Assembly (NCBI GenBank): GCA_964421595.1 | Contig: CAYQXY010000028.1 | Coordinates: 1 to 64,000, forward strand | Length of the DNA: 64,000 nt | Source of the DNA: PXAP01 sp964421595 | GTDB taxonomy: Bacteria; Bacteroidota; Bacteroidia; Bacteroidales; PUMT01 | Direction: 5' to 3' | In this document: positions 8,400 through 18,128 of the stretch, piece after piece | How the letters are laid out: each line of letters begins with the position of its first letter | How positions within the stretch are numbered: position 1 is the first letter of the stretch | The notes under the pieces: model-generated | Told to the model about the DNA's origin: nothing | Seen by the model: only the letters and a program-made list of their open reading frames with translations | The model's database searches: none | Program-made: the position numbers and the translations under genes

Positions 8400-9980
8400 T
8401 TAATCAATCTTACTTCCCCACCAGTTGTTTCCCGGATCGTAATCTTTCGAAAGAAAATCAAGCCTTTGCTTTTCCAACTGAGGTAGTCGCTCATTCACTA
8501 TTCTTTCCAGATGTTTTTGTTCCAGTTCTTGGTTGTATTCTGGATCTTTTTCTGGAAAACGGGCTCCCGTTTCAAGAAGAAAAGCAAAGAGCTGTTTACT
8601 GAGTTTATTTGCCAGTTCCGGATTTTTACCGGCCAAATCAGAGGTTTCTTCCGGGTCGGTTTTTAGATTGTACAATTCTTCGCGTCCATCCTCATAATAG
8701 TGAATCAGTTTCCAATCTCCATCCCTTATTATGGAAGAGGGTTCACCTCCTTGATTTCCGTAATGGGGATAATGCCAGATAAGCTCACGCTCATCAATTG
8801 TACCTCCGGTTAATAACGGGACGAGACTTACTCCGTCATTATGCTGTTCCGGTTTTAGATCAGCACCGGCAAAATCAAGAAGAGTAGGGTAGAAATCAGC
8901 TCCGGTAACAGGCACTTCAGATGATGTTCCTGCAATGTCAAGCCAGGGTACCTTAATAAAATAAGGTTCACGAATACCGGCTTCAAACTGGTAGCCCTTA
9001 CCACCTCTTAGCGGCAAATTGGAAGTTGCAAAAGCATCTCCTGCAGAGACACCACCATTATCTGAAGTAAAAATAATGATAGTATTCTCAGCGAGTCCCA
9101 GTTCATCCAGCTTATTAAGAACAATTCCCACGGCATCGTCCATAGTTTCTACCAGTCCGGCATATAGCGGATTATCCTGCACCTGCCTCATGGGCAAAAA
9201 TTTGCCCATGAGAAATCCTGTTTCAGCAATGCCCATATCTTCAGCTTTTTGCCGGTATTTGGCCCATTTTTCCTGTGTGGTTTGAAGTGGTGCATGAACT
9301 GCATAAAAAGAAAGAAATGCAAAAAAAGTAGTGTCCTTATGCTCTTCAATGAAGTTTGCTGTTTCTCTTCCCAGCCGGAGGGTAAGGCTTTCTCCATCCG
9401 GACCGCTTTCCAGGTTGGGGTTTTCCCAGGGAGCATAAAATCCTCCCCGCGGACTTCCCACATCCCATCCTCCTTTATTTATGTCAAATCCATGATCCTC
9501 CGGCCATGATCCTTCCCCGCCGATATGCCATTTTCCGGCAAAAAATGTTTTGTATCCAGCCTCTTTCAAAGCCTCAGGCATTGTAATATATTCATGTGGC
9601 AGATGGTTTACGTATTCCGGAGGCAGCAGTTTAGTGTACCTGCCGGCATTACGCCAGTCCTCGCCGGTGCGGGCACCAATCCAGTCCGTTATGCCGTGCC
9701 TTGCCGTAAATTTGCCAGACATGATGCTGGCTCTTGAGGGACTGCAGACCTGGCTGGTTGCATAACCCTCTGTAAAAACCATTCCTTCGTTTGCAATCCG
9801 ATCAATGTGAGGTGTTTCATAAAACTTGCTGCCCATACTGCTTAAATCATGGTAACCCAGATCATCGGCGAGTATAAAAAGCACATTGGGTTTTTGTAAT
9901 TGAGCAGGCTCACTTTGCTGGTTATGGCATGATACAAGGAGAAGTAAGGAGGCCGGAAGTAAAACAGTCTGTGTATTCAT
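8400..9980 (-). CDS. S1-family sulfatase lipoprotein (3)
   Basis: A 526-residue sulfatase with lipobox LVSC (Cys18). Metal-binding Asp39-Asp40 lie in VLFILADDLGYHD, and the formylglycine Cys79 in VCSPSRASIMSG. Later motifs are AGKWHIGGEGSWPEDHGF and FTSDNGG, and a C-terminal DGDWKLIHYYEDG block matches the end of classical arylsulfatases. Its closest recognisable group is the large exo-acting S1_16-like class, but that is a judgement from motif style only. It is the second gene of the leftward run: 119 bp follow the GH42-like gene and 177 bp separate it from the HEAT-repeat sulfatase, so either a long operon or internal promoters are possible. Confidence 0.93.
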   Translation of the reverse strand: MNTQTVLLPASLLLLVSCHNQQSEPAQLQKPNVLFILADDLGYHDLSSMGSKFYETPHIDRIANEGMVFTEGYATSQVCSPSRASIMSGKFTARHGITDWIGARTGEDWRNAGRYTKLLPPEYVNHLPHEYITMPEALKEAGYKTFFAGKWHIGGEGSWPEDHGFDINKGGWDVGSPRGGFYAPWENPNLESGPDGESLTLRLGRETANFIEEHKDTTFFAFLSFYAVHAPLQTTQEKWAKYRQKAEDMGIAETGFLMGKFLPMRQVQDNPLYAGLVETMDDAVGIVLNKLDELGLAENTIIIFTSDNGGVSAGDAFATSNLPLRGGKGYQFEAGIREPYFIKVPWLDIAGTSSEVPVTGADFYPTLLDFAGADLKPEQHNDGVSLVPLLTGGTIDERELIWHYPHYGNQGGEPSSIIRDGDWKLIHYYEDGREELYNLKTDPEETSDLAGKNPELANKLSKQLFAFLLETGARFPEKDPEYNQELEQKHLERIVNERLPQLEKQRLDFLSKDYDPGNNWWGSKID

Positions 9981-10099
9981 ATTAATCTTTATTTTTATTG
10001 TTTAAATATATGTGTTTAACTCTTACAATCAAATCATTCAGGTTGTTTTTCTAACCAAAAGCAATTTTACTTTTCCCGTACAGCTTAAATTGAACACTG

Positions 10100-12304
10100 C
10101 TATTTTTCGCATCTGATCCACCTGCCGCTGTAAGCTTCCAGCTCAATGGCTGAGGGGTCGACCATTTCGCCGGTTACCCCGTCGGTAAACGATTTATATC
10201 TGTAATTTGTAAAAGTTATGGATGTCATCATTGGTTCGTTGTCGTTGATGAAGAAATAATGGTCCGCTTCCGGGGACGTGAGTCTGTAAACTATTGCATC
10301 AGGGCAGGAGTAGGGTGATTCTTTTCCGTTAAGTGTGTGTTTTAGTGTCCAGCTTTCCATAAAATCATTTCCGGGCGATTTCATGGAAAAAGAGGCATCG
10401 GCGGCCAAAATTACGGCAGTTCCTTTTCCCAGTTTATTCTCAGTAACTAAAGGCCTTCTGTTTTGGAATTGTTCAACGACTTTTGCTGAAGTGGTTTTTA
10501 TATCTATTACAAAACCATCAAGGACATGTCCATCGATTTTCCAGAGGACGTTGTTGGAGTATTGAAAATCGGCAATGGAAGCCCCAAAAATTTTTTCGAA
10601 TGCCGAACCTATTCCGGTTTCGAGTACTTTACCGTGTTCTGTCCACCATCCTCCGGGAGCATCTATAACAAGCCGTCCGCCCTGTTTTACATAATCTTCG
10701 AAGACGGGAAGCAAATCCTCATTAATGGCTGCCTGGGCAGGCATGTAAATGATTTGATAGCGGGGACCTAAACCTGCTTTTATGTCTGATGGGGTCACAT
10801 ATTCCCATGGTATATTGGCATTTATCAGAGCGCGGCTGATTCCGACTCTTGCCTGAACCGGATAGTGTTTAAAATGTGTACGTCCGGGCCCGGCTGCAGC
10901 CGCCCAGATAGCTTCATTGTCCCAGTTCACAAAAACACCGACAAGCGGCTCTTTATGGGCATTCCAGATTTCATCGCGGTACTTGTCCGCTGCTTTGGCA
11001 ATTTGTCCTGCACGGATGGTCCTTTCCGAAGGTTCGTTCTGGCGGTTCAACAAGGCATATTCTCCCGATTCCCAGCCAGCACGCCTGTAATTCCAGGCCC
11101 ACAGACCAACTCCTTTAAAGCCACCTGCCAGATATGAAAGTAACAACTGGGTCATTGTGCCCGTATTTACTGTATAACCGGGTGTTCCTTCCTGCCCTTT
11201 ACGGTCCCATCCTTTACCGCCACTGAATTGCTGCGGCCCGCCGGTACTTTCCCAGGTAGCTGCCCAGCCTCCTTTAAACCAATCGGCAGCAATGGACGAC
11301 TGCATATATATTGCCGGTGCCACTTCATAATCCACCTCTTCGAAATGCCAGGCGAGGTGTATAGACGGGTAAAATGAACCACGGTCTTTCATGAGTTCGG
11401 CAATTCCTTCCATATCGGTGCCATGTGAGGCAAAAGGCAGAAACAGACCCATTTCACCTCCTGCTCTGACCGGCTGTTCCGGATGAGATGGTATTACAAC
11501 GGCTTCAAGGTATTTGATATTCATATCAGCTTTGAATCGAAGAATATCGCGTACCTGACCGTATTCCCTTCCTGCCGATGGCACAATTTCGTCGGAACCG
11601 GGTATGGTTTTCACCAGGTTATCATTTTCAAAATCTTCCCAGGTTTTGTAAGGCTCCTCTTTAATGCCAACTTCATAGTGATTCCAGGCATTCGACAATT
11701 CCTTAACGGAACGGTATTGTTGTTTTACCCAATTTTTGAAAGGTTCTTCATCCTCCGGGCGCAAAAAAGCATCTGGTTCGTGAAAATATACTTTATCGTT
11801 ATATTCAACCCGGTTTTTCTTCCATGCTTCGAGATGCCTGTATAAAACTTCTTTTTGATATTCAAGCATGCTGGGATGTTCACGGGCTTCCTTGATATCC
11901 ATGTTTTCCGGTAACCCCAGTTTTAAAAGCAGTTCGGGGGTTATGAGTTCCCAGCCTCCTTCGCCGTACCAGAACGGAATAATGCCCTCTTCCAGCGCAA
12001 TTCTCAATGTCTCGTGTTCAGGCCATTCAGGAGTGGCCATTGTTTGTTTCAGGTTGGTAAAACCCAGTTCTTTCATCATTCGGAAGTGGTACCGCATATC
12101 TTCTTCGGTGCATCCGGCCCACGGAAGGAATACCACACCGAAGGGCATAGGTGCGATTTGCCTGAATTTTTGCTGCATGGGTGAGTCATGCATGGCATCG
12201 TATTTATCGTGCAGGAAGTCGTGATTTGATTGTGAGAGTACCGGGGTTGCAATCAGTAAAGCCAGGACTGCAATCATCATAAATTGGATATTATTTTTGA
12301 ACAT
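10100..12304 (-). CDS. GH42-like glycoside hydrolase (beta-galactosidase type)
   Basis: A 734-residue secreted enzyme with a Sec signal (MFKNNIQFMM...TPVLSQ). Residues about 50-450 look like a clan GH-A TIM barrel of the GH42 type: FGVVFLPWAGCTEEDMRYHF at the first strand, a QYRSVKELSNAWNH motif typical of GH42, and ATWESTGGPQQFSG near the expected nucleophile. From about residue 480 (LVGVFVNWDNEA ... GISRALINANIPWEYVTPSDI ... IIYMPAQAAI) it matches the flavodoxin-like trimerisation domain of GH42 enzymes. It is the first gene of the leftward sulfatase run and probably releases galactose-like units. Substrate and exact family are inferred; it could belong to a GH42-related family. Confidence 0.7.
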   Translation of the reverse strand: MFKNNIQFMMIAVLALLIATPVLSQSNHDFLHDKYDAMHDSPMQQKFRQIAPMPFGVVFLPWAGCTEEDMRYHFRMMKELGFTNLKQTMATPEWPEHETLRIALEEGIIPFWYGEGGWELITPELLLKLGLPENMDIKEAREHPSMLEYQKEVLYRHLEAWKKNRVEYNDKVYFHEPDAFLRPEDEEPFKNWVKQQYRSVKELSNAWNHYEVGIKEEPYKTWEDFENDNLVKTIPGSDEIVPSAGREYGQVRDILRFKADMNIKYLEAVVIPSHPEQPVRAGGEMGLFLPFASHGTDMEGIAELMKDRGSFYPSIHLAWHFEEVDYEVAPAIYMQSSIAADWFKGGWAATWESTGGPQQFSGGKGWDRKGQEGTPGYTVNTGTMTQLLLSYLAGGFKGVGLWAWNYRRAGWESGEYALLNRQNEPSERTIRAGQIAKAADKYRDEIWNAHKEPLVGVFVNWDNEAIWAAAAGPGRTHFKHYPVQARVGISRALINANIPWEYVTPSDIKAGLGPRYQIIYMPAQAAINEDLLPVFEDYVKQGGRLVIDAPGGWWTEHGKVLETGIGSAFEKIFGASIADFQYSNNVLWKIDGHVLDGFVIDIKTTSAKVVEQFQNRRPLVTENKLGKGTAVILAADASFSMKSPGNDFMESWTLKHTLNGKESPYSCPDAIVYRLTSPEADHYFFINDNEPMMTSITFTNYRYKSFTDGVTGEMVDPSAIELEAYSGRWIRCEK

Positions 12305-12844
12305 TTCTTAGCTGATTAATATTTTTATAAGTCACTACTGTTGCATCCTTTTTACTTTAAAGATTATTTATAATGATTTCATGCAAAATCTGGTTTATGG
12401 TTACCTGTGGGCAAATATGGTGTTTTCATTATAAAAATAATAAATCATTAATGGCTTTTTTTCCTTTTCTGCAAAAATCTCGTATCATCATCTATTTTCC
12501 CGGTCCATCCTACCTGAGCCGGCACCGTGATACTTCTTTTTTGATGTGAGCCTTTTTCACTACTCAATGGTTCCTTGATCCTTGTGGTAGATGTAGTCAT
12601 TTTTTCGATCATAAAGAGAAAGTTTTCCCATATTCACTTAATAGTACAATAATTGTAAATCTATTTACCATAAAAATATGAAATTAGTGAATTAAAGTGT
12701 ATTGTCTGATATTTCGTATTTTTGGAATCCATTACAAATTTATGGGTTACCGATATCCGGAAAAGTATCTGATTACTTAACCGTGGCGATCAATGCGAAA
12801 TTAAATGGCAGCTACCGATTAATTATTCTAATCTGAAAAACATT
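12305..12844. other. 540-bp divergent intergenic region
   Basis: This region separates the leftward GH42/sulfatase run from the rightward HAD gene and must carry both promoters. It is AT-rich. A TAnnTTTG-type match, TATTTTTG, occurs at 12717-12724, 120 bp before the HAD start, without a good -33 partner. A 50-codon ORF on the minus strand (12448-12600) is listed separately. No palindrome like the operators at 1940-1992 is seen. Confidence 0.5.
12448..12600 (-). CDS. Possible small basic protein (50 aa), unassigned
   Basis: An ATG-initiated ORF beginning MTTSTTRIKEP and ending FLQKRKKSH. It is rich in Lys, Arg, Ser and Thr, with no hydrophobic segment and an A-rich tract just before the ATG. 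It lies upstream of the GH42-like gene on the same strand. I recognise no family, and an ORF of this length can occur by chance, so this is tentative. Confidence 0.25.
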   Translation of the reverse strand: MTTSTTRIKEPLSSEKGSHQKRSITVPAQVGWTGKIDDDTRFLQKRKKSH

Positions 12845-13489
12845 ATGATAAAAGGAGTATTGTTTGATATGGACGGAGTGCTGGTCGATTCTGAAGAATT
12901 TATTTGTCGCGCCGGCATTGAGATGTTTAAAGAAAAGGGGCTTCGGGTGAAACCGGAGGATTTCAAGCCGTTTACCGGAATGGGAGAAAATCGTTATCTG
13001 GGCGGTGTGGCCGATAAATATGGGTTTCCATTTGATGTTGTCACAGATAAAGCCAGAACCTATGAAATTTATAAAGAGCTTGTAAGTGGGAGACTGACAG
13101 CCCTCCCAGGCGTATATGATTTTATTGAGAAATGCAGTGAACGTGGATTGAAAATGGCTGTTGCATCAAGTGCCGATGAAGTGAAGGTAATGATCAATCT
13201 TGAAGAGATAGAACTTGATCCCTCACTATTCGGTGCCATAATAAACGGAAATCATGTGGAAAGAAAAAAGCCTTTTCCCGATATTTTTATAATGGCTGCT
13301 GAGGAATTAAAGCTTGGGCCGGAAGAGTGTCTTGTGGTTGAAGATGCCGTCAGCGGAGTAAGGGCAGCCAAAGAGGCAGGGTCCAGATGCCTGGCCCTGA
13401 CCACCACTTTTGATGAAAGCCGTCTTGGTGAAGCGGACTGGATCGCTGCAGACCTGTCACAGGTTCCCGATGAATGTTTAAACTGGTAA
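12845..13489 (+). CDS. HAD-superfamily hydrolase, beta-phosphoglucomutase-like
   Basis: A 214-residue cytosolic HAD subfamily IA protein. Motif I is FDMDGVLVDSEE (Asp8 nucleophile, Asp10 acid/base), motif II is AVASSA, motif III Lys is in ERKKPFPD, and motif IV is VVEDAVSGVRAAKEAG. The helical cap begins with FICRAGIEMFKEKG. The DxDGV form and the cap resemble beta-phosphoglucomutase and small sugar-phosphate phosphatases. It may process a sugar phosphate derived from the neighbouring glycan pathway, but it stands alone: divergent from the sulfatase run and convergent with the enolase-family gene. The annotation is firm at superfamily level only. Confidence 0.88.
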   Translation: MIKGVLFDMDGVLVDSEEFICRAGIEMFKEKGLRVKPEDFKPFTGMGENRYLGGVADKYGFPFDVVTDKARTYEIYKELVSGRLTALPGVYDFIEKCSERGLKMAVASSADEVKVMINLEEIELDPSLFGAIINGNHVERKKPFPDIFIMAAEELKLGPEECLVVEDAVSGVRAAKEAGSRCLALTTTFDESRLGEADWIAADLSQVPDECLNW

Positions 13490-13687
13490 TTCTTGCTACC
13501 TGCTAATCTGGCCGCTTACTGACTTAGCTGTGACTGGCATGTGGTGGGTTTATGCATGTAATAATGGCTATTGTATTCTAAAACAGTCCGGCCATTGGGT
13601 ATTCCTTTGCCGGGTTTAATTATGAAGCATAAATATAAATCTGATAGAATCCTGAAATAGGTAATCAAGTTTCATTTTCAATTCATT

Positions 13688-15103
13688 TCATTTTGTGCGC
13701 TCTGGTTCGAACATTGATTCATAATGTGGCATGCTGTCAAAGATTCCTCCTCCTGTACGGTAAAATTCATCATCCGTTTCATAAACACCCTGCTTAACCC
13801 TAACCCACGGTGCGCTGTTGCGAGGGTGGTAGCTCATCATGGTATCCCAGTTTTTATAGTTCTGGTGACCGTTACTCTCCATCAGACCAATATCGCCTAT
13901 TCCGGGAAAAGGTCCAAGTCTGGCAGCAAAATTCTTATTCCATTCGACCAGTACAGGATTGACAGTAAGATCGGCGCAAAAACACGGAACATTATGCTGG
14001 TGTGCTACTTTAGCAACCCTGAGTGACATACTCAGGGTTTTTGCAATGGGTTTCACCGCAATAGATCCGTAACCCAGTTGAATACGCTCAAGAGCATCCT
14101 TATCTGTATGGGCACTCTCATCAGCAGCAAGGTTAACAGGGATATCTGAAACATCCACCTTCAGCTCTTCGGGAAAAGGTTCTTCTATTACCGCTATCTG
14201 ATCAAGTGCCCCTATCTTTTCAGCATGATCTATTAGCCGCAGAAGAGTTTCCTTTTCCTGATAACGGCCATTGGCATCAAAGTAATAAGGCAGCCTGCCA
14301 TTTCCAGTGTACTGGGTTCTGGCATGACCGATAGCATTGTGAATAGCGGTAAGCCGGGCTTTATCCTTTTCCAGCATCTCCTTCTGGGTTCCGGGCTGGC
14401 CTATCTTGATCTTCATAAAGAAATATCCTTCTTCAACGGCCGCAATGATTTCATCAATAGGAATACTATAAGCCATAAGAGGTATTCCGGCAACCTTGTC
14501 ATGCCTGTGTGACATGGCCTGCCTGTACTCCTGAGGGATCATTTCGTCGAATGTCCGGAGACCATTTTCCTCAGCATAAAGCAGCCATGCAGCATTATCC
14601 AGCCCTACCATGGCGTTCAAGGTAAATGTTTGTCTTAATTGCTGATGAGCGGTTATCTTTTTTGCATACTCCTCAAGTTCAGGAAAAAGATTGTCAAGCA
14701 GCTCCAGTGGTGTTTTAAAGCTCTGTCCTTTAGCCATTTGCATAGCTCTTTCAGTAAGTGCATACATAATTGCATTACCTCCGCTTTCAGAATGGCCGGC
14801 GAAGACTTTTCCGTCTGACCATAATACATTCTGGGTGCAAAGCCCTATTTTATGAATTCCGGAAGAGCTTCTGAGATATGAAGCTGACTGCCAAATTTCT
14901 GTCATAAAACCACCGGCAAAACCAAAGGGCCGGATAAGGGGTTCCCGCTCGAAATCTGAATCAACGCTGTCAATATAGATACTTTTCATTGAATGTTGTT
15001 TTTCGTAATTTCCCATGAGAGGTGAATAACTTCCGGCAAGGAATGCGCCGGTGGTGATGATACCGCTCTTTTTCATGAATTCCCGTCTGGATAAGTTTTT
15101 CAT
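13688..15103 (-). CDS. Tat-exported enolase-superfamily enzyme (mandelate racemase/muconate lactonizing type)
   Basis: A 471-residue protein starting with a twin-arginine signal (SRREFMKKSG), so it should act in the periplasm, which is unusual for this superfamily. The barrel carries FMKIKIGQPG (Lys-x-Lys base), YYFDANGRY (metal Asp and Asn), IAVIEEPFPE (metal Glu), AADESAH (metal Asp) and a later VKPIAKT Lys. Such enzymes abstract the proton alpha to a carboxylate and act as dehydratases, epimerases or cycloisomerases of acid sugars. It is the third gene of a leftward cassette after a Gfo/Idh/MocA gene and a TIM-barrel isomerase gene, but a 296-bp gap may hold its own promoter. A sugar-acid substrate is inferred. 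Confidence 0.85.
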   Translation of the reverse strand: MKNLSRREFMKKSGIITTGAFLAGSYSPLMGNYEKQHSMKSIYIDSVDSDFEREPLIRPFGFAGGFMTEIWQSASYLRSSSGIHKIGLCTQNVLWSDGKVFAGHSESGGNAIMYALTERAMQMAKGQSFKTPLELLDNLFPELEEYAKKITAHQQLRQTFTLNAMVGLDNAAWLLYAEENGLRTFDEMIPQEYRQAMSHRHDKVAGIPLMAYSIPIDEIIAAVEEGYFFMKIKIGQPGTQKEMLEKDKARLTAIHNAIGHARTQYTGNGRLPYYFDANGRYQEKETLLRLIDHAEKIGALDQIAVIEEPFPEELKVDVSDIPVNLAADESAHTDKDALERIQLGYGSIAVKPIAKTLSMSLRVAKVAHQHNVPCFCADLTVNPVLVEWNKNFAARLGPFPGIGDIGLMESNGHQNYKNWDTMMSYHPRNSAPWVRVKQGVYETDDEFYRTGGGIFDSMPHYESMFEPERTK

Positions 15104-15399
15104 GCAAATAAATTATTAGAAGTAACAGTCTAAATATAAGAAGTTTGCGTATCTGTGCCACGTGGATGATACGGATTGATCATTCATCGATTATTCGTTT
15201 TTAGATGCCCGGGATTTGCACAGCAGTTGATTCATATACAATATTTCAAATTTCGGTGGATTACTCATGTTTTATTCTTTATTATTATGTGTGCCCTGAT
15301 TTTATGTCTGATCCATTGAAAAAAGTGTTGTAGATCACCCAAACTTCATTCATCACTTTTATGTGCCCAGATACCCCGCGATGCATATGCAGGAAGTGT

Positions 15400-16338
15400 T
15401 CATGAAATTATATTCCTGATAAACTGTACCTCCTTTTTGAGTTTTTCAACAATGATTTTTTGTTTCGCCAGAAGGGTCAAGCCTTCTTCTTCGGCAGTAA
15501 GCAAAGGATATTCTATATGAAGGGTGAATGGCGCCTCAATATTAAGATCCCTGAGGATTTTAATATAATTATTAAAATCGACCAGTCCCTCTCCCAGTGG
15601 AACATGTATAGGACGTGCCCTGCCATTTTGAATATCCCATGAGAAATCTTTAAATGCAAGTGATCCAATGCGGCTTTGTATGAGATTCAGTGCAATAATC
15701 CACGATCTGTATCCTTCTACAATAGCATGACGCACATCATACTGAATGCTGACAGAGTTATCAGGTAAGTTTTTAATAACTTCCCATACATCCCATAATG
15801 GAGCACCTAATCTGGCTCCATCGTGATTCTGATAGCCTGCCTGGATATTGTAATGATTATTCATATCAGACAAGGCCTTCATCCGTGATTTTATTAAATC
15901 CAGAGATTTCAGTACTCCTGCTGACATATCATAGTCATAATATCCAAGTCTGTAATGTTTCACTCCATGTCCTGAGGCTGTTTTAAGGATCTTTTCGGTC
16001 ACCGGATCTTCAGTTCCGGTAATGGCAGTTACAATGAGATGGGTGTCCAGATTGTATTTGTTAAAGGTTTCTATAACTTTTGGCAGATCATCAGTAACTT
16101 TTTCAGGTGTGACTTTGCCTCCGGGCCTTACAGTTAGATCAAAACCATCAATCCCAGCCATACTGAGAGTTTCAGACATGAATTCCGTTTCATATTTGTC
16201 CAATGGTTTGGAAAAAAAGAAAATTTTCTGATTTTGTTTTTTGTTATCCATCGGCATTAATGATATTAAGTCTGTGTAGGTCATAAACGCACCTGTTAAA
16301 GCTGTGGCCTGGATAAAACGACGTCGGGATATTTTCAT
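15400..16338 (-). CDS. Tat-exported sugar isomerase/epimerase-like TIM-barrel protein
   Basis: A 312-residue xylose-isomerase-like/AP-endonuclease-2 barrel. The N-terminus has a clear Tat motif (SRRRFIQATAL), which predicts periplasmic export. Barrel strands include DGFDLTVRPGG, THLIVTAITG, AGYQNHDGARLG and SLAFKDFSW, and ends such as FTLHIEYPL that usually place metal-binding Glu/His residues. Proteins of this group act on free or oxidised sugars, including 3-keto sugars. It follows the Gfo/Idh/MocA gene by 128 bp on the same strand, and a similar pair is mirrored at 18129-20520. The reaction is not known. Confidence 0.8.
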   Translation of the reverse strand: MKISRRRFIQATALTGAFMTYTDLISLMPMDNKKQNQKIFFFSKPLDKYETEFMSETLSMAGIDGFDLTVRPGGKVTPEKVTDDLPKVIETFNKYNLDTHLIVTAITGTEDPVTEKILKTASGHGVKHYRLGYYDYDMSAGVLKSLDLIKSRMKALSDMNNHYNIQAGYQNHDGARLGAPLWDVWEVIKNLPDNSVSIQYDVRHAIVEGYRSWIIALNLIQSRIGSLAFKDFSWDIQNGRARPIHVPLGEGLVDFNNYIKILRDLNIEAPFTLHIEYPLLTAEEEGLTLLAKQKIIVEKLKKEVQFIRNIIS

Positions 16339-16466
16339 GGCAATTTCAATTCTTTTTTTATTCAGATTGCGATCTGTAATCAGATACCTTTCAGTATTCT
16401 GCTTAAAAAATTAATTATTGAATTTTTTCGCAATGGTGCCTGTGTCATTCAAATTTAAATTAATTG

Positions 16467-17864
16467 TCAAAGCACATAAGGTTTCCTGTATTCATAGTGC
16501 AACAACTTGTTGGCCTCTTCATTGCCGGGAAATATTTCCTTTTCAGCATCCCATTTTAATCTCTGGCCGGTAGCCAGTGCAATATTCGCCAGATGAGCAA
16601 AACTGGTTGACCGATGTCCCTCTTCAAGCGTGCATAATGGTGTGTTTCGTGATTTCACACAATCAAGGAAATTCCTTACCAGATTAAGCGTGCTGTTGCG
16701 ACTGCTGCCATCGGCAAGCATTTCATCGCCGGGAGAAAACTCCTCCTCTTCAGTCAGCTTGTCCCATGTCTGAAACTGTCCCCGGCTTGTCGGCATAATC
16801 CTGTACCCACCCTCGCCTGCAAATAAGGATGCCTTGGTCCCTCTTAACTCAACTTCACCATAAGGAATGAACCTGTTGCTGCTTGCTTCAAATATGCTGA
16901 AAGTTACTAAAGAGCCGGATGCAAATTCATAGGTCACATGCATCGTATCAGGTATATCTCTGTCATCATCTACGACAAAATTACCTCCGTGGGCACTAAT
17001 TGCAACAGGAGCCTGTTCATTCATCATCCAGCGGATAACATCCATGTAATGAACTCCCCAGTTACCCATCTGACTGGAATAGTCACTCCACCAGCGAAAC
17101 ATATAGGGGGCAATATTATACTGGTAAGGCCTGTAGGCCCTGGGGCCTACCCAGGCGTCCCAGTTGAAGCTGCCAGGAGCATCCTCTGGCTTCTGCCTTC
17201 CGATACCATCAGGATACATGTTATTTATCCGGCTGGCAAAAGCACAGGTAACCTTTCCTATTTTCCCGGCTGGAATTTCTTTGGATAGCTTCTGATAGGT
17301 TGGCGAACCCCGACGGTTGAGTCCAACAGCAACTATCTGTTTGCTGTTTCTTTCGGCATTGACCATCATCCTTCCTTCTTTTATAGTTATTGTCAGAGGT
17401 TTTTCGACAAAAACGTCCTTCCCCGACTGAATAGCATGAATGGTTTGCAAACAATGCCAGTGATCGGGAGTGGCAATGCAAACAGCATCTATGCTCTTGT
17501 CTTCAAGAAGATCACGATAATCGGCATATTGCCTGACTGTAGCCGGAAAATTCTCTCCCATGCGGGGTATCTGGCCATCCATATCCTTTATATGTCTGGG
17601 ATGCACAGCACTCCGGTCACGGGTCATATAAGGCTCATAGACATCACATAAAGCGGCAACTTCACAATCGGGCTGATTCATAAACAGGTGTAACAGCTGA
17701 CTGCCGCGGTTGCCAACACCAATGAAGCCGACACGGATTTTTTCATTGGATCCCAATACGCTGGCACTATAGGGTGCTCCAAATGATTTAATTCCGGTAG
17801 TAATACCGATAGTAGTTAATGCTGATTGTTTGATAAATCTCCTTCTGCTTTGTTGATTATTCAT
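16467..17864 (-). CDS. Tat-exported Gfo/Idh/MocA-family oxidoreductase (1)
   Basis: A 465-residue NAD(P)-dependent oxidoreductase with a Tat signal (SRRRFIKQSAL). The Rossmann fold starts at RVGFIGVGNRGSQ. IATPDHWHCLQ and VEKPLTITIKEG carry the conserved EKP Lys, and MGNWGVHYMDVIRW holds the catalytic Asp/His region. Tat export after cofactor loading is common for Bacteroidota and Planctomycetes members of this family, which carry a tightly bound cofactor. It heads a leftward cassette with an isomerase and an enolase-family gene, and diverges from a second oxidoreductase at 18129. A likely role is reversible oxidation of a glycoside or sugar in the periplasm, by analogy with described 3-keto-glycoside routes. 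Confidence 0.88.
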   Translation of the reverse strand: MNNQQSRRRFIKQSALTTIGITTGIKSFGAPYSASVLGSNEKIRVGFIGVGNRGSQLLHLFMNQPDCEVAALCDVYEPYMTRDRSAVHPRHIKDMDGQIPRMGENFPATVRQYADYRDLLEDKSIDAVCIATPDHWHCLQTIHAIQSGKDVFVEKPLTITIKEGRMMVNAERNSKQIVAVGLNRRGSPTYQKLSKEIPAGKIGKVTCAFASRINNMYPDGIGRQKPEDAPGSFNWDAWVGPRAYRPYQYNIAPYMFRWWSDYSSQMGNWGVHYMDVIRWMMNEQAPVAISAHGGNFVVDDDRDIPDTMHVTYEFASGSLVTFSIFEASSNRFIPYGEVELRGTKASLFAGEGGYRIMPTSRGQFQTWDKLTEEEEFSPGDEMLADGSSRNSTLNLVRNFLDCVKSRNTPLCTLEEGHRSTSFAHLANIALATGQRLKWDAEKEIFPGNEEANKLLHYEYRKPYVL

Positions 17865-18028
17865 ATTTTTTTATTTAAAAAGTCATTTTAAATATATGGT
17901 CATTAGTGTCTGGTTAAATTTAATAAAAGAATCAATAACTTATTCAATTTTCATCCTGGTCAACGTCATAAATATAATTCTCAAAGATCTTATGCCTTGC
18001 AAGGTTCGAAGGTAAAGCCATTAACATT

Positions 18029-18055
18029 ACCACCACTAAATGTGGTGGTTTTTTT
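18029..18055 (+). terminator. Intrinsic terminator-like hairpin ahead of the second oxidoreductase gene
   Basis: A perfect 8-bp stem, ACCACCAC (18029-18036) pairing with GTGGTGGT (18042-18049), with a 5-nt loop and a run of seven T ending at 18055. It lies 74 bp before the ATG at 18129 and points in the same direction, with no rightward gene just upstream. It therefore looks like a leader attenuator or the end of a short non-coding transcript. Confidence 0.6.
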
Positions 18056-18128
18056 CAAAATGTAATAAAATATTTTACATTTACTGACTGAGGAACCTTT
18101 GTAATAATGCTATCTTAAATTTAATACT

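Noticed and set aside
15158..15165. CCACGTGG upstream of the Tat enolase gene as a LacI operator
   Set aside because: Only 8 bp and different outer bases from CACACGTGTG; not enough to call as a site.
18003..18012. TTCGAA in GGTTCGAAGG as a tRNA T-loop
   Set aside because: No pairing T stem, acceptor stem or anticodon arm can be built around it. The same holds for GGTTCGACCC near 42188 and for a match at 63685 inside a coding sequence.
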